A stretch of 64,000 nt of DNA from Zychaea mexicana (taxonomy: Eukaryota > Mucoromycota > Mucoromycetes > Mucorales > Lichtheimiaceae), in the NCBI RefSeq assembly GCF_025766255.1, contig NW_026516758.1:1-64000 (forward strand), written 5' to 3'. This document shows, piece after piece, positions 57,184 to 64,000 of this stretch; within the stretch, counting starts at the first letter, position 1; each line of letters starts with the position of its first letter. The translations under genes and the position numbers were made by a program. The notes beneath the pieces were generated by a model that saw only the letters and a list, made by a program, of their open reading frames with translations, was not told where the DNA came from and searched no databases.

Positions 57184-57838
57184 CTATATCGTCGTCTTCA
57201 AGCTATGTCTCAAGTGATTTACATCGATTTCCCTATCATAGTCCCCAGGTGAACTTGCCGGCAGCCTCCTCCGGAAATCCTGTACCTTTGTCGAGATCAT
57301 ATTGTAGATGCGGCTGGCATCGAAAGGTGTGTCATCAAATATATATCGCCAATGTGATGCCCAGATGAGGTGGACGGCGATGATGATCGTGTGTGGTGGG
57401 ATCGTGGCGGTGGTCTTGGACCGAGGTGGATCGAGCGTGTGGCAATAAGCATTGAGCTCTTGAAAATTATAGGAGCAATGATGGTGTCGGAGCATGCGTT
57501 GCCAAAGCGGTTGTTTGGAGGGACAAGTAAAGAAAAAATGGTCTACTACCGTCTCGGTGACATGCTGGCAGAGGCGGCATCGCGCGTCGTCGAACCGGTC
57601 AGGCATGTGTCGATGCGCAGAATAAGCAGGCGCCACCACGTCGTCCGTGCATAGTGAGGTAGTTGCATCGCCCAGAAACGCCTCCACGGGATAGAAGCGC
57701 TGAGGGTGGGGGAATGATGGTGTGTATAGACGGTTTTGCGGAGGATAGAAGTTGTGAGGTTGTTTAGTGAATGATTGTTGACCAATGGAATTAGGGAGAT
57801 AAGAGGCCCCTCATTAATGACCGTGGTCGGTCCAAAGC
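57184..57838 (-). mobile_element. LINE reverse-transcriptase C-terminal fragment
   Basis: Minus-strand frames encode the last part of a non-LTR retrotransposon ORF2: FWAMQLPHYARTTWWRLLIL in one frame, then DARCRLCQHVTETVVDHFFF TC in another, ending in a helix-rich tail up to a stop at 57184. The C-x2-C-x8-H-type pattern with TETVVDHFFFTCPSKQPLW is the zinc-binding zf-RVT module that follows LINE reverse transcriptases. A frameshift near 57600 separates the two frames. The element is truncated at its 5' end about 57838, exactly where Argonaute PIWI sequence begins on the opposite strand, as expected for a 5'-truncated insertion. Confidence 0.75.
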
Positions 57839-58590
57839 TCAATACTGTGCAAACGTTTGCTTAAAATTCAACATGGAGCTTGGTGGTTTGAATGCTTGTT
57901 TGCCAGCAGAGCAAACCCCTTTCGTCTCCCAGCGACCGACAATCGTATTTGGCGCCGATGTGACATATCCATCACCTGGTAACATGAACCAAGCCTCTAT
58001 TGCCGCCTTGACGGCTTGCATGGATATGCGAGCCACGCGATACTCGAGTGCCATCAGAATGCAAGCTATAAAACACGGGAATTACAAGTGATTCGAAGGG
58101 TATGGTCAAAATGCTTCAAAAGACGCTTCATCAATCATGCGGTCAGAAGCCGCTACGGGTGTTATTTTCTCATGACAGAGTCGCCGACAGTCAGGTTGAG
58201 ACTGTTCGAATTGAAGAGATTCGGGTAATTCACAGTGTATGTGAGGAGCTTGACAACGGGTACAAAACCACAGTGACATTTGTGGTGGCTCAAAAGCGAC
58301 ATCATGTCCGTTTCTTTTCTATTCAACCAGAAGGTGCGGATCGCTCGATTGGAAGCTGCAAGCCAGGCACTAAATTTTTGATACAGATATTGTTCATTCT
58401 CTTCAATTTGACTTTTGTAGCTTTCTTAGATGTATACTTCCAGTATTCAAAGCTTAGTTGTAAACATACGTGCGCTAGGAGTAGCGATGAAAAACTGTTT
58501 TTCCCCATCAAAGAGACCTGTTATCTCTCTCATCCTGGGCTACAACGCTCGGCAAACGCATGATGTTTTATATTATCATTATTACCTAAT
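57839..58590 (+). pseudogene. Argonaute PIWI domain fragment
   Basis: The plus strand reads QYCANVCLKFNMELGGLNAC, FGADVTYPSPGNMNQASIAA, ACMDMRATRYSSAIRMQ; then, after a +1 frame change near 58070, GMVKMLQKTLHQSCGQKPLR, LFSHDRVADSQ, VTFVVAQKRHHVRFF, and finally YLSHPGLQ near 58535 with further decay. These are PIWI-domain blocks. The first catalytic Asp (GADVT) and the Asp of the RDG-type loop remain, but the latter reads HDRV. The C-terminal part with the last catalytic residue is only weakly traceable. About 110 bp of unrelated sequence separates DFxF from YLSHPGLQ. The fragment begins flush against the LINE relic. Confidence 0.8.
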
Positions 58591-61500
58591 TTTGTATTAT
58601 AAATCTCCATGGCTAGAGTACATAGTAGCCAGTTTATATGGCAGCTGTAGACACAGCCTCACTGATTTTCTCGTATTGTATTTCATACTATTAAGAAAGA
58701 TTGGATTGACCGGCGCCATAAAGCAGTCGCTTTCTTACTACTGTATTATATGTCATTTTTAACTTTTTTTTTGCATATCTTATTGTTACAAACATATAAA
58801 AAAACTATATGGGTTTCATTTAGCATCCTCTATGGCGTTTATTGTATAATTTACTATATATGTACAACAGAAATATGTAGCTGCTTTAAGTCTCACCTTG
58901 TTATCGTTTGGCAGCCATATAAGGTATCCGAGCTTGACATCTAATTGTCTTCTCGAAGATTGGCAGAAAGAAGAAGACATACTATATCCATGATACCATG
59001 CTAAGTTGTTGTAGTACTGTAGAATTAAAGATGATGTACAGTAGCCTTGGCAGCATGTAGAAGATTTTAAGCCGTATAATACTGTATATATATACACCAT
59101 TATACGTCTAATGTATCTTTATTAGATGGAGGCTCTTTCTTACTACACTACTGTATCATACGGTAATGTGGCTGTTGATGAAGTCGAAAAAGCTATATTA
59201 CATATGGAGAAGCAACCTTAAGCAATTATAGTCCAAAACCAGCATCATGGTTTTTTAAGAGAAATCGGCAAGAGCGAAAATTTGCTGCATAGAAGCATAG
59301 CGCAAACAAAAAGCTCTTTGAAAAAACCGGATTCAGTGCACGAGGCATTCGATATACGGAATGCGATTTTTTAATTGCATGAAATGCAGGCTGTCAAAGA
59401 GCTTCTATATCACAATGCATTGTGCAAACGCTACACAAGTTGTTGTCGCACAAAATCACGATATCTGTCATCATGCGCCACACTCTGTACCGCTTTGTGC
59501 AGCATTAGCTTAGAATTTACGTTTTATGGAAGACTAAGTGGACGGGGCATGCGGTCCACTTACATGAGAGACCGTGTGGAGGGGTGATATTGGTAAATGG
59601 AGACGTGATGCAATGATGAAAAAACTCCACGTCGGGAAAAATTATGTATGATAGCATTCAAAGTCTACCATCCAGCGTCCTCTAGGAGCTTTCTGCATTC
59701 ACATGCTCCTTTACTCGTTTACATTAGAGAATCTGAATAAACACAATGTCATATACCGACATATGAAACAGCTGCCATATGCATGACTACCTCTACTATT
59801 TCCTTCAATATCAGAGAACGCTTTTTATTGTTATTACGCTACAGCTTCTGTATGAACGATTCTTAAAAATAAATAGCATCTATCACATACTGTACGCTGA
59901 GATACTCCAACCGCGTAGAGGTGCATTTTATTTTGTATTCCATGTTATATTCTTAACTTGCTGATGTTGGCAGTGCTGTGCTGTAAGATCAAGAAGGATT
60001 ATATAGACAATGTCGTGCATTGCTTTTTAGCCAAGTTGCGCAGCGCCTTTCCATTGGTTCCTTAGTATCATATTCAACTTCATTTTATGTGATTTATATA
60101 CCATAGGTTGCTCAGATGGGATGAGTGAAGTATCGCAACAATTTCATATCACTGATCAACTCCAAAATGCTGACGACTTATATGACCTTCTTTGCCTTTA
60201 TGAAAAACTGTTGGGTTGAAGATTTTGGATCGAGAGCCGTAGCAATCGCAGGAATTGGAGTGAGAAGCAGCGAACGTTTGATTTCACTAGTAATTAATAT
60301 TGAGTATTGTTGCTTACATTCGACAACATCAGGGATATAATTTAAGAGGGAAAATGGTAAATAGTGAAAGAAAGGCAATATGCACAGCAAAAAGAAGTTC
60401 GTGATACAGTCACTTTGCATTGATATTAAGCTGACACGTTATAAAGCTCCTATTAGGGTTGCTTGATGCTCAAGGCTGGAAAGGAAAAGAGCAACGGAAA
60501 GTTCTCATATTTATCAATATTCGTGAATATTCCTGTTGATAGAGAAAAGTTTGAATACGATGCTGAACTTTCTAAGTTTACATTCAAGCTGGCCATTTGG
60601 GCCAAGTGGTTTAGAAAAAACTGGGAATAAATCTTTTACATAGATAATGATATTTAGGCATACCCGATACTGTATGATAGTGGTTTCTTATTAGGCTATT
60701 ACAGCACTGTTGAATAATTGCGACAAATTTGAGAATTTGGCATGAGTTATATCGAGACATACATATATCTGGTACTGTAAACTACTCTCGCATTCTACAA
60801 AAACAGGTTTACCGACTTTGCCAAAGCTGGTGGAAAGGCTGTCACTTTAGGCGTTCTAGACATGGTCGTTGTCAAAAGAACATGTTTCATACAGAGGGGA
60901 TTTCGCTATTTGAGATCTCGAACTTATAGCCTCAAAAGAATATAGAATAATAGCATTTGTTCATAATAGATAATCATTATCACTTCCTGATGCTGATTTA
61001 TTTTTTAATGCTTTCGATTGCACGCTCTAAAACTGTTTATGCGTGAAAGGCGTCCATGATCTGTGGCACCTGGAAAAAAACAGGTGCATGTGAAGTATAA
61101 CTAACCAAGCGACGTAATACGATCCACTCCAGCATTTGCATAGTATACGTGGCAATACTACCACATTTCATCGCCAGCAAGTTACACATTGTCCTAAGCT
61201 CCCTGTGCAACTACAGTGGTGGCACACACAGCGCAGGCAGCATTACTAACCGAGCACTTTTATCCGTTCGATGTGGCACCGTATGCAGAGTATGAAAACT
61301 AGTTCTTCTGAGACCAAGATGCACAGTTTAGTAAATACTCATCAACCAGCCCAACTTTGTTGCTTTGCATCGAGCCATACTTGATCAAGAATCTTTGTGT
61401 TGCCCGAAGCAGAAAGAATAAAATAAAGAGTCAACATAATTCTTTTTTTAATGCAGCAGCAAGATCATATGCATTGTGACGATAAAACGTTATGTGTACA

Positions 61501-63619
61501 TAGCCAGATAGTAGAACTGGCATGCATAAACAAAGAAAACAACGCTCAGTGCTCAAGTTGTCTGCATACAGTGCACATTTGCTGCATATGTTGAAAGTGA
61601 TTGATGCTTTTTGGGAGGTGGCCCTTCCGTAACTGAATTTGACATACACAAGAATAAAGACGCCTCATCGGGTAAGACAGCGAGAATTTAAAAGCATTAC
61701 AGATGGGAGACGCGCACGTTCCACCTATAACCTTCAAAAGTTAATATTAAACCACGGAAGTCGGAACGGAGAAGGAGAAGGAGCTCCGTTACAACGAAAG
61801 TAATGATGCTATACTATAGCAGCATTATGCTGACTATAAAATGGTGATGCATTCAATTAGAAAAAAGAAAGTTGTCGTTGTCATACCCAGATCTGAAAAA
61901 AGATGGGGTGACATTATAGCTTCAAACTAATAACGTACCATACTGGAACTATGGCTATCACGTTTTCTTTACGCCTTTTGTTTCCAGGTTCCCAGCGAAT
62001 TCTGAAGGACGAAACAAAAAAAGCCCATTGCTTGGCTGTCGTTTTTTTTGTGGGGGAGGGGTGATAGAGGCAGCGTGCCTATTTGGGCTTATGGTATGTA
62101 TGTAAAGTTGCACAAGTATGCGGTCATGCAGCACAAATTGTTTTACTAGAATGACCTTGGAAAAGGAGCAGTCAGTTCAAACTCAAAACAAAAAACAATT
62201 GGCACAAGTATCTCTGTTTGTTGCACAATAAGCAAAGCTCAAGAGATAAACGTAGCTTACAAATATACGTCGAAATAATAAAGTAAACTGCAAAGAGTCA
62301 AATACTGTAAGTATAAAAAGAGGTAGAGGGCTCATCCTTGTAATTGATACATCTAGCGGAAGAGAAAGCATATCGTTTGTTGTTTTGCAAAAGCAAGAGG
62401 AGAAAGAGAGTTGACAGTACATTGAGTTATTCATGCTGCGTGTCGTAAGATGTAATAATTGATAATCTCATATACCTGGCCCACCATCATCCAGTGTGCT
62501 GTGCATGAAAATGAAGGCAATTTACGCTCGTGTAGATACGCAATGTAGCCCACCTAGTGACAGTGCCACTTGGACTATCATGTCATACCCACAAGAACAT
62601 AATGTGAATCATAAAGGTACCACACAGTACTTGTATTGCCACTGGTAGCTTACCATTATGTCGATGTGGCACCCTACTTCATTGAAGTCAATACTATAAA
62701 AATGCGCCGCACAATGTATGACAGCTGCAGTTGTATCGTGAATTGTGCGGTTTGAGATTAATGATGCCATAAAGGGAAGGGCTGTATCATGGGTTTGGGT
62801 GTATTCGCTCAACGCTTGTTACGGTGTGTTCGGAAGACTTGATCCGACGTGGCCGAAAGACAGGAGATGGGCGTAGCAATCACAACAAGAGATTGTTGCT
62901 GCATTCAACAATAACATATCCAATTATGTTGCACACATTACCATATCCAGAATTATGCATCATGTAGAAATGAAGTTTATTGTAGTGGTGTGTATGCTGT
63001 TGTTTTTACATATACAAAAGAGAAATTCTCTTTTAAGGTTGTTTTTTTTTGGGTTATGAAGTTGTAATGCGTATAAAGGACGAGTAAGAGTGTATATGTG
63101 TGATTTCAATATGGTAGAAGGGCAAAAAAAGTGGAAGAAAAATACAAAAAAAAAGGTTAGAGAAAGAATGTGTGTATGTGCGAGAAGGATGAAGAAGTAA
63201 TAGTAGTCGTAAACGACGTTGATGCTAGATAGTGGGTGAGGGATAAGGGCGGGAAGAAGAGAGGAGAGAAAAATATGAATGTGGGTAAATGAAAGGAGCG
63301 AAAGCGTGTATATCCAATTCATGTATTATGGTTTCTTTCTTTCGCGAGTCCTGCTACAAGGCGAAACAATAAGAGGGTATGGTGGGATGGATATCTCTAA
63401 ACCAAAGATGCGTATGAAGGGTAGCGAAAACAAAATGTACAAGAAATGTAATATGATGATGTTGATGATGATTATAAGATGGGTAGCAATGGTGTTAGTA
63501 GTAGACCCCCAAACGGCAATGCATGTGCACTAGATCTTTCCCCTTTCTTGGTAATAGTCTCACCGGGGAACTTTCACTCATACACACGCGACCAACGTGG
63601 GCGCGTCGGGTCGGTCAGT
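58591..63619. other. Long AT-rich gene-poor stretch
   Basis: About 5 kb. Most frames are short and unrecognised. A segment near 59150-59650 has several frames with protein-like composition interrupted by stops and may be a transposase relic. A short ATG frame at 60466-60630 is listed separately. The last 600 bp before 63620 are probably the 3' flank of the minus-strand gene at the right edge. Confidence 0.4.
60466..60630 (+). CDS. Short ORF, 54 residues, possible relic
   Basis: ATG-to-TAA frame beginning MLKAGKEKSNGKFSYLSIFV, with aromatic and charged residues spaced as in a globular protein (FTFKLAIWAKWFRKNWE at the end). It has no recognisable domain or promoter. It may be one exon of a lost gene rather than a gene. 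Confidence 0.25.
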   Translation: MLKAGKEKSNGKFSYLSIFVNIPVDREKFEYDAELSKFTFKLAIWAKWFRKNWE

Positions 63620-64000
63620 TTAGTGTAGATGGCGCTTGAGCAAGAAACGCCGCAGGCCTCCTTGTTGCTGATTGTTATTGGCCTGGTTGCTGCTGCTGCT
63701 AGAGCGTTTGTCCGTGGGGGACTTGAATGGCTTGGTAATTGACTTGAGTTTACCCATGACATTTGACCATCGCGACGAAGATGCAGCTGTGACAGATGAA
63801 GATGGTGAAGATACCAAAGTGGTGTTGGTTGTAGTGGAGCTGGTAGTAGATGTGGAATCATCGAAATGATGGTTGATTATCAGGGGCATGGGTGGCGCGG
63901 CTTGCGAGGACATGCTGTATGCAATGGAGCTTGCATCATCTTCAATGCTGCTGCAGTAAGGGAGAGATGCTACATCATTTTCATCGTGGTCATAATCCTC
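63620..64000 (-). CDS. Ser/Thr-rich protein, 3' part, cut by window edge
   Basis: The frame is open from the window's right edge to a stop at 63620, giving 126 residues of C-terminus. It reads EDYDHDENDVASLPYCSSIE at the edge, then a long Ser/Thr-rich stretch, SSRWSNVMGKLKSITKPFKS and the basic end GLRRFLLKRHLH. An internal ATG at 63913 would give 97 residues, but the upstream frame continues without a stop, so the start is likely outside the window. No family is recognised. The MGKLKSITKPFKSP segment is a basic amphipathic stretch that could bind membrane or a partner. Confidence 0.55.
   Translation of the reverse strand, partial: EDYDHDENDVASLPYCSSIEDDASSIAYSMSSQAAPPMPLIINHHFDDSTSTTSSTTTNTTLVSSPSSSVTAASSSRWSNVMGKLKSITKPFKSPTDKRSSSSSNQANNNQQQGGLRRFLLKRHLH

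Overview
This is a eukaryotic, almost certainly fungal, window. Introns are short (about 43-400 nt, GT-AG with two GC-AG cases), many genes have TATA boxes, and gene islands are separated by AT-rich gene-poor stretches. The gene content (a CYP509-like P450, several hormone-sensitive-lipase-type hydrolases, a NAM-associated-domain fragment, F-box/LRR and Argonaute relics, VC0807-type membrane protein) best fits the Mucoromycota, probably Mucorales. Genus is not determined. All assignments come from reading the sequence; no database search was made. Multi-exon models were built by hand from splice signals, reading frame and family conservation, and their exon lengths sum to whole codons.

Layout. 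1-1.8 kb: edge of an unrecognised minus-strand gene and a NAM-associated-like fragment. 4.4-5.3 kb: single-exon bZIP factor. 5.8-6.2 kb: small three-exon gene. 6.2-11 kb: gene-poor, with two decayed relics of the hydrolase gene that lies intact at 11.2-12.5 kb. 12.7-15.1 kb: PIP5 kinase. 18.3-20.0 kb: nine-exon DNMT2/TRDMT1 tRNA methyltransferase. 20.5-21.3 kb: secreted Thr/Glu-repeat protein. 21.5-25.6 kb: UBX protein of the FAF2/UBXD8 type and a RING E3 of the RNF10/Mag2 type. 26.0-27.4 kb: ribosomal protein L7 (uL30) with an intronic C/D snoRNA. 27.5-30.7 kb: single-pass membrane protein and ammonium transporter. 30.8-34.5 kb: gene-poor. 34.5-35.8 kb: second intact hydrolase. 36-37 kb: F-box/LRR relic. 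38.8-46.5 kb: dense island with a small basic protein, a VC0807-like membrane protein, a two-domain GT8-GT64 glycosyltransferase and Mediator subunit 17. 49.2-51.4 kb: P450 with one disrupted codon stretch. 53-58.6 kb: Argonaute relics, one abutting a LINE fragment. 58.6-63.6 kb: gene-poor. 63.6-64 kb: 3' end of a gene running off the right edge.

Functional themes. Protein quality control and ubiquitin (UBX protein, RNF10-like E3), translation and RNA modification (uL30, its intronic snoRNA, DNMT2), transcription (bZIP, MED17), membrane signalling and nutrition (PIP5K, ammonium transporter) and cell-surface glycosylation (GT8-GT64). These are housekeeping neighbours rather than a pathway cluster. 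Several pairs are convergent with very short spacing (43526/43563; 27407/27476; 21299/21462; 12454/12710), and the RNF10-like and uL30 genes are divergent across about 0.4 kb. The most notable items are the snoRNA in the uL30 intron, whose guide matches a conserved 25S rRNA segment; the GT8-GT64 fusion; and the cluster of broken genes (hydrolase, Argonaute, F-box, P450) in the gene-poor stretches.
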